This document shows positions 42,933 to 51,766 of a DNA stretch of 64,000 nt, piece by piece. This stretch comes from an uncultured Chryseobacterium sp. (GTDB lineage Bacteria; Bacteroidota; Bacteroidia; Flavobacteriales; Weeksellaceae). The stretch spans positions 62,001 through 126,000 of the forward strand of contig CAJYGB010000006.1 of assembly GCA_913774355.1 (NCBI GenBank). Reading direction: 5' to 3'. How positions within the stretch are numbered: the stretch's first letter is position 1; each line of letters starts with the position of its first letter. Below the pieces are notes generated by a model, which saw nothing but the letters and a program-made list of their open reading frames with translations, was not told the DNA's origin and ran no database searches. The position numbers and the translations under genes were made by a program.

Positions 42933-43484
42933 TTAAAAACAGTTACAGTCTATTTTCTTAAAATCAGGGCTGATATGAATGTTGTTTTTTATATAATTGA
43001 AGATTTTATCAGCAGATTCTTTTTCTTCAGGTATATAAAAATTGATTAATTCTTTTTTTGTATCAAAAAATGTACTCCAAACATAATCCTCATCATAAAA
43101 AGATGTTTTATTTTTAGATTTATCTCTATTTAAAAACACTTTATTGGATTTCCCGATTGATTTTTTTAAAAACTTCAGATCTTCATCAGTTTTCCCTACT
43201 AATAAGATTGTAATGTTACCATATGCTTTTTTTACTTCTTTCGATGATACAACCTTAAGGGTTTTAATATCGCCAGAAGTAAGTTCAAAATCAATATTAT
43301 AGTTTCCATCTTTATCCTTCAAACTTATTAAAGTTAAATAATTTTTATCCAAATTAATTTCTTTGCTAATTAGGTTTTCTATAAAAACATTTACAAAAGG
43401 ATTTAGAGAAAAACAATCACTCTTTTTTGTTTGTGAAATAGCATTATTAAAAAATAAAATAAATGCTATGATATAAATTTTCAT
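42933..43484 (-). CDS. secreted hypothetical protein
   Basis: From ATG 43484 the protein is about 183 residues, with a signal peptide (MKIYIIAFILFFNNAIS) and a Lys-rich, AT-rich body. Cys residues occur at the start (KKSDCFSLNPF) and end (KIDCNCF). I do not recognise the family. The base composition is clearly lower in GC than the neighbouring LodA and kinase genes, which hints at recent acquisition or weak constraint. A longer start at 43502 adds six residues. It has no operon partner. Confidence 0.7.
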   Translation of the reverse strand: MKIYIIAFILFFNNAISQTKKSDCFSLNPFVNVFIENLISKEINLDKNYLTLISLKDKDGNYNIDFELTSGDIKTLKVVSSKEVKKAYGNITILLVGKTDEDLKFLKKSIGKSNKVFLNRDKSKNKTSFYDEDYVWSTFFDTKKELINFYIPEEKESADKIFNYIKNNIHISPDFKKIDCNCF

Positions 43485-43742
43485 ATTATTTTTAATTTGC
43501 ACTATAATAAATAATTTCCAAAAAATTATTTTGAATGAAAAAAATGTTGAATAATTTATATAAATCTAGAAGACACATAAAAATAAGATTTTTACAATAA
43601 CCATATCAGAATTTATTTATACTAAAGTACACAAATTTACTTCGCATAATCACTAGTTTACAACTACTTTTTAGCTTCTCATAAATTTAGCCTATTCCAC
43701 CTCATTGGCAACAAAATTGCTTCTACCAAGTTTTGTTGATTT

Positions 43743-45737
43743 ATGAGTACTGCAGAACGTTCCTTCGAAAAAAACTTTACTTCCGATTTACTGATTCAGG
43801 CACTGGCCTGTTCTCCTGCACCCACCGCCCTTTATTCGGGCGAAAACATCATCATCCGTTTTGCGAACCAGGGCATGCTGGAACTTTGGGGCAAGGATGC
43901 TACCGTGATCGGAAAACCGCTGATGGAGGCGCTTCCGGAACTGGAAGGACAGCCCTTTCTGGGTTTGCTGCAGCAGGTCTGGCATTCCGGGAAAACCTAT
44001 TCGGTATCGGGGGCTCCGGCAAAGCTGATCAGGAACGGCAAAGAAACGCTGGATTATTTCGATTACGAATACCGGGCCCTTTTAGATGAAAGCCAAAAAA
44101 CCTGGTGCATCCTGAATACCGCCCTGAACGTGACTTCGCGCCGTGAATTCCTGGAACAGCTCCGTGTGAAAGAAGAAAGGGAACAAGCCCTGAATGAAGA
44201 AATGGCCACCACTCTGGAAGAACTAACTTACAGCAATGAAGAACTCGGCAATTCCATCCAGCAGCTCGCCCAGAGTAAGGAATATGTCCGTGCCATCATC
44301 GAACAGGCTCCCGTAGGAATCGCGATGCTGAAAGGCCCCGATCTCCTGATCGAGATTGCCAATCCGGCGATCCTGAAAACCTGGGGACGTACGGAATCGG
44401 AAGTGATCGATCAGCCGCATGAACTGATACGTCCCGAATTGCGCGGCCAGCCGGTAAACGGATGGCTCCGGGAAGTTTATGAAACCGGGATCCCGAAAAT
44501 CAACAATGAATTTGTCGTTAAATTACATCATCACGGAGGCCTGCGGGAAGCCATCGTAAATTCCATCTATCAACCCATATTTTCAGGAAACGGGGAAATT
44601 TCCGGAGTACTGATCATCCTTGAAGAGATTACCCAACAGGTTCTGGAAAGGCGAAAAAATGAAAACGACCAGCAGATGCTGGCCCTGGCTATCGATGCGG
44701 GGGAACTAGCAACCTTCTATTACCAGCCGGGAACCAACCTGTTTTCCGGGAATCTTCTGCTTAAAAACTGGTTCGGCCTTTCTTCCAGTGAAAACCTGGA
44801 CCTTTCGATTGCTCTGGAAGTCATTGTTCCGGAAGACCGGGAACGCGTGGCTTCCGCCATTGCCCAGACTTTGAGTACAAATTCCGACGGCCACTATTTC
44901 ATCGAGTACAAGATCCGGAATAAAACAGATCATAAAATAAGGCTGCTGCAGGCCCGCGGCAGGGTGTTTTACGATACGAAGAGCAATCCTTTAAGCCTTA
45001 ACGGAACCCTGAGGGATATTACGGAACAGAAAAAAGAGGAAGAACGGAAAGACGATTTTATGGGCATGGTGAGCCACGAGCTGAAAACCCCTATCACTTC
45101 CCTGAAAGCCTACCTCCAGGTGTTGCAGCGCATGGCTGTAAAAGAGGAAAACCTCATGCAGCAGAATACCCTGGAAAAATCACTGAAGCAGGTGGATAAC
45201 ATGGCCGCCATGATCAACGGCTTCCTGAATGTCTCCCGCCTGGATTCCGGGCAGATGCATATTGAGAAAAAGCCTTTCGATTTTCAGCTGTTCTTCTCGG
45301 AAATCGAGGATGAAGTGCTTTCGGTGATTCATACCCACAAGTTTATTTTCAATACCTCCGGCCCGCTCTTGGTTTCGGCGGACCGGGAGAAGATTTCCCA
45401 TGTGATCCATAACCTGATCGGGAATGCCGTGAAGTATTCCCCCATCGGAACTGCCGTCACGGCAGAATATTCCGTCACCGATGATCACCATTTGAAAATC
45501 AGTGTAACAGATCAGGGCCAGGGCATTGCCGAGGAAGACCGGGAAAGGATTTTCGAACGCTATTACCGCGCCAAGGACATCCAGAGTACCTCCATTGCAG
45601 GTTTCGGCATCGGGCTTTACCTTTGCAAGGAAATCATCGAGCTTCACCACGGCCGCATTGAAGTGCAGAGTTCACCGGATCAGGGTTCGGTATTCTCGTT
45701 TGTCCTGCCGCTTGACGGAGAAACTTTTAATCTTTAA
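43743..45737 (+). CDS. soluble multi-PAS sensor histidine kinase
   Basis: The 664-residue protein has three PAS-like modules (about 15-130, 185-300, 310-425) with a coiled coil near 135-185, then HisKA with phospho-acceptor His445 in MVSHELKTPITSL. A HATPase domain follows with NLIGNAVKYSP, VTDQGQGI and GFGIGLYLCKEII. There is no membrane segment, so it senses a cytoplasmic signal. No response regulator is adjacent; its partner is encoded elsewhere. The downstream spacer carries repeat elements. Confidence 0.92.
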   Translation: MSTAERSFEKNFTSDLLIQALACSPAPTALYSGENIIIRFANQGMLELWGKDATVIGKPLMEALPELEGQPFLGLLQQVWHSGKTYSVSGAPAKLIRNGKETLDYFDYEYRALLDESQKTWCILNTALNVTSRREFLEQLRVKEEREQALNEEMATTLEELTYSNEELGNSIQQLAQSKEYVRAIIEQAPVGIAMLKGPDLLIEIANPAILKTWGRTESEVIDQPHELIRPELRGQPVNGWLREVYETGIPKINNEFVVKLHHHGGLREAIVNSIYQPIFSGNGEISGVLIILEEITQQVLERRKNENDQQMLALAIDAGELATFYYQPGTNLFSGNLLLKNWFGLSSSENLDLSIALEVIVPEDRERVASAIAQTLSTNSDGHYFIEYKIRNKTDHKIRLLQARGRVFYDTKSNPLSLNGTLRDITEQKKEEERKDDFMGMVSHELKTPITSLKAYLQVLQRMAVKEENLMQQNTLEKSLKQVDNMAAMINGFLNVSRLDSGQMHIEKKPFDFQLFFSEIEDEVLSVIHTHKFIFNTSGPLLVSADREKISHVIHNLIGNAVKYSPIGTAVTAEYSVTDDHHLKISVTDQGQGIAEEDRERIFERYYRAKDIQSTSIAGFGIGLYLCKEIIELHHGRIEVQSSPDQGSVFSFVLPLDGETFNL

Positions 45738-45796
45738 AAACAGTTAATCATATAAACTTATACATTACAAACAAATAAAACGCTGTAATTCATATA

Positions 45797-45979
45797 TTTA
45801 ATTAATCAAAACGGAATTAGGGATAATTCAGTCGGGATATTAAATACAATAATTTTTGCCATGATGATAAAAGATGGTAATTTGATCATCGGGATATTGA
45901 TCCTATTTTTTGACAGAAGAAACTTCCGGCATCCCTCTTCCAGCCTTTTTATACGGATTCTACTTCGAATTCACGTTAA
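45797..45979. repeat. 183-bp dispersed repeat, copy of 39331-39518
   Basis: From TTTAATTAAT to TTCACGTTAA the segment follows 39331-39518 in order, sharing AATTCAGTC, GATCCTATTTTTTGACA, the CATCCCTCTTCCAGCC block and TTCTACTTCG. A partial third copy lies at about 39146-39215. No frame is conserved. Confidence 0.65.
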
Positions 45980-46148
45980 TTTAACGCAAAGTTTAATGAT
46001 TCTTTCCGCATAAATAAAGGGAGCAAAGTAAAGCGGCAAAGCCGCTGATTAAGCGGGCGGATCATGCGTATGCTTCATCACATCAGCTTACTGATCCTAT
46101 TTTTGCTTCCTTACCTTTTACATACCGTACCATAAGCTTTGCGTTAAA
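45980..46148. mobile_element. 169-bp MITE-like element with 12-bp terminal inverted repeats
   Basis: TTTAACGCAAAG at 45980-45991 is inverted as CTTTGCGTTAAA at 46137-46148. The interior has a hairpin, AGCGGCAAAGCCGCT, and no coding capacity. The end sequence resembles the AACGCAAAG motif found near several other genes in this window. No target-site duplication is clear. Confidence 0.5.
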
Positions 46149-46150
46149 AT

Positions 46151-46179
46151 AAAACACCGAAGATCAGCTCCGGTGTTTT
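46151..46179. terminator. bidirectional hairpin terminator
   Basis: AAAACACCG pairs with CGGTGTTTT across 11 bases, with A and T runs at the two ends. It lies between the plus-strand kinase and the minus-strand PNPOx-family gene and could serve both. Confidence 0.6.
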
Positions 46180-46346
46180 TGGTATAGGCTTTCGTAAAAA
46201 TCCAGGTTTCAACCCGGTTGTTATTATAAAGCCTCTTCAGGGAAAATCGCCTGCTATACTTTTTTGGGTTTTTATCATCTTGGTTTAACGATCAGTTGAT
46301 TAGTAATCCTGGAAGAAAAAACTTCATTCTACCACCCAAAATCAGT

Positions 46347-46763
46347 TTACGCAGTGTATTCCCCTTCCTCTTCCTTGTGCCAGAAGGTCACCCGTTCCGC
46401 ACTTACTTTCAGCAGGCAGATTCCCGGGGTATCGGTGCCTTCCGGGAACCATTGTTCTAAACCGTCGACCCATTTGTCTTTCAGGGTTTCTTTATCCGTT
46501 ATGACTTCCGCTTTTCCACAGCAGTCGATGAACAGCATATCGTCGGTCTGATAAATCAGGCTTACGGTATCGTCGTTTTTAATCTGTTTGACTTTGTTGC
46601 TGTCCTCATACGTGAAAAACCAGGAATCGCCGTCGTATTCCACCTTTCCGTTGTTGCTCATGGGCCTCGAATACGGCACCTGCTTTTCGTCTTTTGTAAT
46701 CATCATGCAGAAGTCCAGATCTTTCATCTTTTCTGCAATGGTTTCCAGTGATGCTTTTTTCAT
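46347..46763 (-). CDS. pyridoxamine 5'-phosphate oxidase-family (general stress) protein
   Basis: The 138-residue protein has the split-barrel pattern of the PNPOx-like/general stress protein 26 family: MKDLDFCMMITKD, SRPMSNNGKVEYDGDSWFFTYEDSNKVKQI, VSLIYQ and GKAEVITDKETLKDKW. Such proteins bind FMN or FAD, and most have no assigned substrate. It stands alone. Confidence 0.88.
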   Translation of the reverse strand: MKKASLETIAEKMKDLDFCMMITKDEKQVPYSRPMSNNGKVEYDGDSWFFTYEDSNKVKQIKNDDTVSLIYQTDDMLFIDCCGKAEVITDKETLKDKWVDGLEQWFPEGTDTPGICLLKVSAERVTFWHKEEEGEYTA

Positions 46764-47005
46764 TTTAATTTTTTTTGTGATTGGTTTGATTGATATAAAT
46801 CGCTTTTACTCTTTCCTTATATTTTTTAATCTAAATAACTGAATAAAAGGATGAAGGCAACAGCTGTTTTAGGTATAACCAAAAGATGTACCGATTAGCG
46901 GGAAAGCGGGAAAGCAGCCCATCTTTTACAGCGTTTGCCCTTTTTTTTTAATTCCTGACGGGTCACTGCTCATTTTGAGTATATTTACCGGATAAATAAG
47001 AATCC

Positions 47006-48112
47006 ATGATACATTTCCGAACGAAATCGTTCCATCTGCTCACCTTTATCCTCATAACAGCCTTTATAACGGTATCTTCATTATTTTCCGCACAGACTTT
47101 CGTAGATTCTACCTGCTACAGATACTTTGAAATTACGGCAAGGCTCAAAAAAGGCGACAGCCTCAGCAGGGCCGAATGGAAAAATTTCCTTTCCGATAAA
47201 GCCATTCAGGATTATATGGCCGATCAGGGCGTAGACGAAAAATATTTTGAGTCGTACCGCAAAAGCATGCAGATCGTTTATATGCCGAAAAATGCGGCCA
47301 TCCTGCAAAAAAGGCTGGAAGACCCGGGTTCCTATTGGCTTACCTATATGATTAATCAATATAAAATCAATGAGGACGACATGAAAGCGTATCTCCGGAA
47401 AATAGACCAGGACCCCAAATCCTATTTTGACATTTCCTACAAATATGCTTATGCCGCATTGCCGAAAAAAGCACACCGGAAACTGCCCGCTCTCAAGGTA
47501 GCCATTATCCCGATCCACAACGATGCACACGCCCAGAAGGATATGATTATCTACACCCTTCTCTGCGCCTATAAAAATGACCAGAACCAAATGGGTGCCC
47601 TGGGTGGCCATGAACTTCACCACATGCTCCGGCCCCAGCCTTTATTTGACGTTTCCCCTCAGGATAACAGCCCGGTAATGGCCATGTACCGTGTGTTGAA
47701 CGAAGGTTCTGCCGATATGGTGGATAAAAAGTATATGACCGAGAAGGCCACGCTCCTGCTTCCGGAACAGCGGTACTTCCAGGAATTTTTCGACGAAGGA
47801 AAAAAACTCCTTCCTCATATGGATTCTCTTTTACAGAAGAATCCCGAAACATGGAAAGACCTTAAGGTTAGAGACTTTTTCAAAGGAACACCGTATTCCG
47901 GCGGCCATGTTCCGGGAACTTATATGGCTCATTATATCGAAAAAAACGGCTTCAAAAGTAAACTTTTACAATCTTTGGACGATCCTTTTGCATTTTTCCT
48001 CATTTACGACAAGGCGGCCCGGCACGACAGAGAAAAACCCTTCAGGTTTTCCGATGCGGCCCTGCAGAATATAAAAAATCTTCAGAGAAAATACATCAGA
48101 AAAAAAACCTGA
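47006..48112 (+). CDS. secreted zinc metallopeptidase-like protein (DUF5700 type)
   Basis: The 368-residue protein has an export signal in the first about 29 residues. A gluzincin-like site follows: GGHELHHML gives His202-Glu203 and His206 as an HExxH motif, and Glu233 in LNEGSADMVDK is the probable third zinc ligand. The layout resembles the DUF5700 putative zinc-dependent peptidases. The substrate is not known. It has no linked genes and is followed by a repeat-filled spacer. Confidence 0.78.
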   Translation: MIHFRTKSFHLLTFILITAFITVSSLFSAQTFVDSTCYRYFEITARLKKGDSLSRAEWKNFLSDKAIQDYMADQGVDEKYFESYRKSMQIVYMPKNAAILQKRLEDPGSYWLTYMINQYKINEDDMKAYLRKIDQDPKSYFDISYKYAYAALPKKAHRKLPALKVAIIPIHNDAHAQKDMIIYTLLCAYKNDQNQMGALGGHELHHMLRPQPLFDVSPQDNSPVMAMYRVLNEGSADMVDKKYMTEKATLLLPEQRYFQEFFDEGKKLLPHMDSLLQKNPETWKDLKVRDFFKGTPYSGGHVPGTYMAHYIEKNGFKSKLLQSLDDPFAFFLIYDKAARHDREKPFRFSDAALQNIKNLQRKYIRKKT

Positions 48113-48861
48113 GTTGATTTATTTTCTTTTAATGATTATTTTTATATTAACGTAACTTGAAGTACAAACGGTACTAAAATGCAGGAAGAGGGGTGCTGGA
48201 TGCTGGAAGCACCTTATGTTAGAGTCTGGTTAGAGTTTTGAAATCAACCCATTTTTTTAACTGAAATCTTGTATTTTCTTTTTGTCTTGTTAAGTGATTC
48301 AAAACAAAATGAATATTATCGAATTTACGTTATATTAAAACCTTTTTCCGGAAAGCCTGTTGTTTTCGTAAATTGCGGTTATGAGAATCCATCAGTTTTC
48401 CAGTGCAACGGATTTTTTAAGTTCGGTCTCTTTGCTTTCCCAGCCTGAAAGTGAAGCGATGGATCTTTTAACCTTAAAACTTTATGAAAAAAGTTACGTG
48501 AAAAGGCACAAGGATTTTATCTTTGATAAAATTGGATATCGCTTATTTTGAAAAAAGTCCAATTTCAGTACTTGGTTTGAGCGGTATTAAAATTTGACGG
48601 CGTCAAATTCTTTGCGCCTTTACACGGTGCCTGCTCCATAATCTTTATGCCGTTGTGTCATCCAACAGAAAAGATTAAGTGTTGGAAAACGCAAGGGCGC
48701 AAAAGTTTTTTAATGTTTTACATGAAAAGGCGCAAGGATTTTATCTTTGATAAAATTGGATACCGTTGATTTCAAGAATCGTAAATTTCAGTATTTAATA
48801 TAAGCGGTATGGAAATTTGACAGCGTCAAATTCTTTGTGACGTTGCGTAATTCAGCAGAAA
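48113..48861. repeat. duplicated hairpin unit in 749-bp spacer
   Basis: Units at 48499-48617 and 48723-48842 align along their length. Each contains an ATTTTATC-TTT-GATAAAAT hairpin followed by an AATTTGACGGCGTCAAATT-type palindrome (GACAGCGTC in the second unit). An inverted copy of the CTTCCAGCATCC..CCTCTTCC block lies near 48184-48212. A 56-codon frame at 48381-48551 (MRIHQFSSATDFLSS) runs into the first unit and may be a broken gene start. Confidence 0.6.
48381..48551 (+). pseudogene. possible truncated gene start
   Basis: The frame encodes MRIHQFSSATDFLSSVSLLSQ and onward for about 38 residues before entering a dispersed repeat that supplies its last 18 codons and stop. I do not recognise the family. 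The entry of the repeat into the frame suggests a gene cut short by a repeat insertion, but chance cannot be excluded. Confidence 0.3.
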
Positions 48862-49890
48862 TTACTTCCGTTTGGATGATTTCCTGATATGCAGCTGAGG
48901 CGTAAGCACTACCTTTTTTTCGATTGAAATTCCCGAACTGTTTTCCTTGATATTTTCCAGGAATACCTGGCCTGCCATTTTCCCCATCATCACCGGCGTC
49001 TGATCGACGGAGCTGATCGGCAGTTCCATAAACTGGGTGAAAGGCTCATTGGAAAACCCGATCACCGCTACTTCCTGCGGGATCTTGATTTTTTTCTTCT
49101 TCAGTTCCTGGCATGCACCCAGCGCGGCAAAATCACTGGCTGAAAAGATGGCATCCGGAACCGATTTCCGGTCCCAGAGTTTTTTGATGGCTTCCACTCC
49201 CGCTTCAATAGAGCTTCCCGTCGGGATGATGTTTTCTTCTTTCACCTGGAACCCATGGTCGGCCAGAGCCTGCTTATAGCCGTTGAGACGGTTCTGGTAA
49301 ATCTCAAGGTTAAGGTCTCCTGAAAAATGACAGATGTTTTTACAGCCTTCTTTAATCAGCTGTTCCGTAGCGATATAGCCACCCCGATAATCGTCGATGG
49401 TCACCGTGCTGATTCCGGGAATATCTTTTTTACGGTCGAAAAAGATGATCGGGGTATTGCTGGTCTCCAGAATGTTCCGGATATGTTCCGTATCGGTGGT
49501 GGTCCTGGAAACCGACATAAAAATGCCGTCCACCTGGGCATTCATCAAAGTATTCAGGTGCCCTCTTTCGATATTCACCTCCTCATGGCTCTGGCAGATG
49601 ATCACGTGATAGCCGAAAGGAGAAAGTTCTTCTTCAATTCCCCGGATCACGGAGGAAAAGAAGTTGGTATTCACATAAGGAACAATAATCCCCACGTTTT
49701 TCGTTTCCCCGCTTTTTAAAGCCTTGGCCAGGTTGTTCTGCTTGTAGTTCATTTCCTTGGCCGTCTTCGCCACCAGCTCTTTGGTTGCCACACTGATCCG
49801 GGGATGGTCGTTCAGTGCTCGTGAAACCGTCGCCACGCTGATGTTGAGTTTCTTCGAAATATCATAGATGGTCGCGTTTTTTTTATTCAT
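48862..49890 (-). CDS. LacI-family transcriptional regulator of hexuronate genes
   Basis: The 342-residue protein starts with a LacI helix-turn-helix, ATIYDISKKLNISVATVSRALNDHPRIS, and hinge helix NNLAKALKSG. A periplasmic-binding-protein-like effector domain follows (GIIVPYVNTNFFSSVIRGIE to about residue 335). It lies beyond a terminator at the end of the galacturonate gene run and is transcribed separately. LacI-type regulators bind palindromes centred on CG, and two sites with core AATCGATTGC lie in front of kduI and the divergent susC. The effector is probably a hexuronate or KDG-type intermediate; this is inference. Confidence 0.9.
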   Translation of the reverse strand: MNKKNATIYDISKKLNISVATVSRALNDHPRISVATKELVAKTAKEMNYKQNNLAKALKSGETKNVGIIVPYVNTNFFSSVIRGIEEELSPFGYHVIICQSHEEVNIERGHLNTLMNAQVDGIFMSVSRTTTDTEHIRNILETSNTPIIFFDRKKDIPGISTVTIDDYRGGYIATEQLIKEGCKNICHFSGDLNLEIYQNRLNGYKQALADHGFQVKEENIIPTGSSIEAGVEAIKKLWDRKSVPDAIFSASDFAALGACQELKKKKIKIPQEVAVIGFSNEPFTQFMELPISSVDQTPVMMGKMAGQVFLENIKENSSGISIEKKVVLTPQLHIRKSSKRK

Positions 49891-50075
49891 ACAGGTGGTA
49901 ATTAGGCCTCTGCGGGAGGAAATAATACAGACGTAAATTTAATCAAATTCTGTCTACGGGAAAGGAAATGCAGACATTTATGATGAATGGTTTTAAAATT
50001 TAATTTAAAAGGGTTAGTATAAATCCAGATTCAAAGGAAGCGGTAAATATAAAGCTAATGTAATTAAAGTAAAAA

Positions 50076-50108
50076 GAAAATGCCCCTCCCGGAAGAGGAA
50101 GCATTTTC
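50076..50108 (-). terminator. terminator after uxaA
   Basis: On the minus strand GAAAATGC and GCATTTTC form an 8-bp stem, with an inner CCTC/GAGG pair, followed by five T. It lies 33 bp past the uxaA stop and closes the hexuronate gene run. Confidence 0.75.
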
Positions 50109-50141
50109 AACCCTAATATTTATATAATTATAAATTCAAAA

Positions 50142-51761
50142 TTATAAGCTGACCCCTCTTCTCCAGGGAATAAAATCATGCTGTTTCAGGAGACCGGCTT
50201 TCGTTTTTACTTCGCCGCTGGCTATTCTGATGATGAACTCCAGGAGTTCTTCTGCCGTTTCGGGGATGGTTTTCTCCCCACTGATAATGGTTCCGGCATT
50301 GAAATCGATAATGTCGGGCATTTTTTCCGCCAGGGTGGTATTGGAGGAAATCTTCACCACGGGAGCAATCGGATTTCCCATAGGGGTTCCGAGGCCGGTT
50401 GTAAACAGGACCACGGTTGCTCCGGATCCTACCAAAGCGGTGGTGCATTCGGCGTCGTTACCGGGTGTACAAAGAAGATGCAGTCCTGGTTTCGATGCGT
50501 ATTCCGTAAAATCCAGTACGTCGACAATCGGTGCAGATCCTCCTTTTTTGGAAGCCCCTGCCGACTTCATCGCGTCGGTAATCAGTCCGTCCTTAATGTT
50601 TCCGGGCGACGGGTTCATATCAAAACCCGATCCTGCCGCCACCACGGAATTTTCAAAATCCTTCATCAGTTTCAGGAATTTCACGCCGTCTTCCTCATGT
50701 ACGCAACGGTTGACCAGCTCCTGCTCCACGCCGCAGAGTTCTGGGAATTCGGCAAGCATGGTTATTCCGCCTATAGCAGCCATAATGTCGGAAACTTCGC
50801 CCAGTACAGGGTTCGCGGAAATTCCTGAGAAACCGTCGGATCCGCCGCATTCCAGTCCGATATTTAATTTTGTGATGGAGGCCGGTTTTCTTTCCGTCTC
50901 ATTGGCTTTTTTAATGCCTTCGTAGGAATCTTTAATAACGCCGGTCAGCATTTTATCGATGGTACCCGATTTCTGCTGTTCGTACACCACGATCGGTTTT
51001 TTGTTATTTGGGGCAAGATCGTTAAGGGCATCCATAAAAAGCTGAACCTGAAGGTTCTGGCATCCTAAGCTGAGGACGGTAGCTCCTGCCACATTCGGAT
51101 TATTGACATAACCGGCAAACAGTCTTCCCAGCGCTTCGGCATCCTGCCGGATCCCTCCGCAACCGCCCTGATGGGTAATGAAACGGACCTCGATATTTTT
51201 AAAGATCCGCGTGTCCTTCTCCTCTTCTTCCATGGCAAGGTCAGTTCCCGATCCTCCGTTCAGCAAGGATCTTAGTAACAATTGATGCTTGCCCGCTTTA
51301 TCGTGCAACAGCTCTTTTTCAAAAATATTCTTTAAAGTCTCTATATTTTTATTTTCACAGAATACGAGCGGGAAAAACAGCCATACATTTTCCGTTCCCA
51401 CCTGCCCGTCTTCCCGGTGATACCCCATGAACGTACGGTCTTGCCATTTCGTAATATCCGGAGGAGTCCAACCCAAGGTACCGGTTTTTCCCTCTACTTT
51501 TGCGCTTTGGTGCTTCACATTTTCGGTGGTAATCACTTCACCTTTTCCGATGAACCGGTTTGCTTTTCCGACAATTACGCCGTACATGATGATCTGGTCG
51601 CCCTCGTAGAAATCTTCCGCCGCAAATTTATGCTTGGCTTTGGTCTCTCTCAATACCGTATAATCTGCTCCGTCGAGATGAACCGAAGTTCCGGCAGCCA
51701 GGTCCACCAATGCGACGATCACATTGTCTTTCGGATTTACTTTCAGTATGTTCTTCTGCAT
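50142..51761 (-). CDS. uxaA: altronate dehydratase
   Basis: The 539-residue protein joins an N-terminal SAF domain (about 1-95, with NPKDNVIVALVDLAAGTS) to the large UxaA/GarD catalytic domain. Family marks are GYHREDGQVGTENVWLFFPLVFC, ITHQGGCGGIRQDAEAL, LECGGSDGFSGISANPVLG and the C-terminal GNPIAPVVKISSNT. It dehydrates D-altronate to 2-keto-3-deoxygluconate, usually with iron or manganese. It starts 5 bp after the uxaB stop, so the last two steps of galacturonate breakdown are co-translated. Confidence 0.95.
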   Translation of the reverse strand: MQKNILKVNPKDNVIVALVDLAAGTSVHLDGADYTVLRETKAKHKFAAEDFYEGDQIIMYGVIVGKANRFIGKGEVITTENVKHQSAKVEGKTGTLGWTPPDITKWQDRTFMGYHREDGQVGTENVWLFFPLVFCENKNIETLKNIFEKELLHDKAGKHQLLLRSLLNGGSGTDLAMEEEEKDTRIFKNIEVRFITHQGGCGGIRQDAEALGRLFAGYVNNPNVAGATVLSLGCQNLQVQLFMDALNDLAPNNKKPIVVYEQQKSGTIDKMLTGVIKDSYEGIKKANETERKPASITKLNIGLECGGSDGFSGISANPVLGEVSDIMAAIGGITMLAEFPELCGVEQELVNRCVHEEDGVKFLKLMKDFENSVVAAGSGFDMNPSPGNIKDGLITDAMKSAGASKKGGSAPIVDVLDFTEYASKPGLHLLCTPGNDAECTTALVGSGATVVLFTTGLGTPMGNPIAPVVKISSNTTLAEKMPDIIDFNAGTIISGEKTIPETAEELLEFIIRIASGEVKTKAGLLKQHDFIPWRRGVSL

Positions 51762-51766
51762 GATGT

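Noticed and set aside
50230..50925. 231-residue plus-strand frame opposite uxaA
   Set aside because: It lies wholly antisense to a well-conserved uxaA, has a shifted-codon composition and no recognisable domain; it is a by-product of the opposite gene's codon use.
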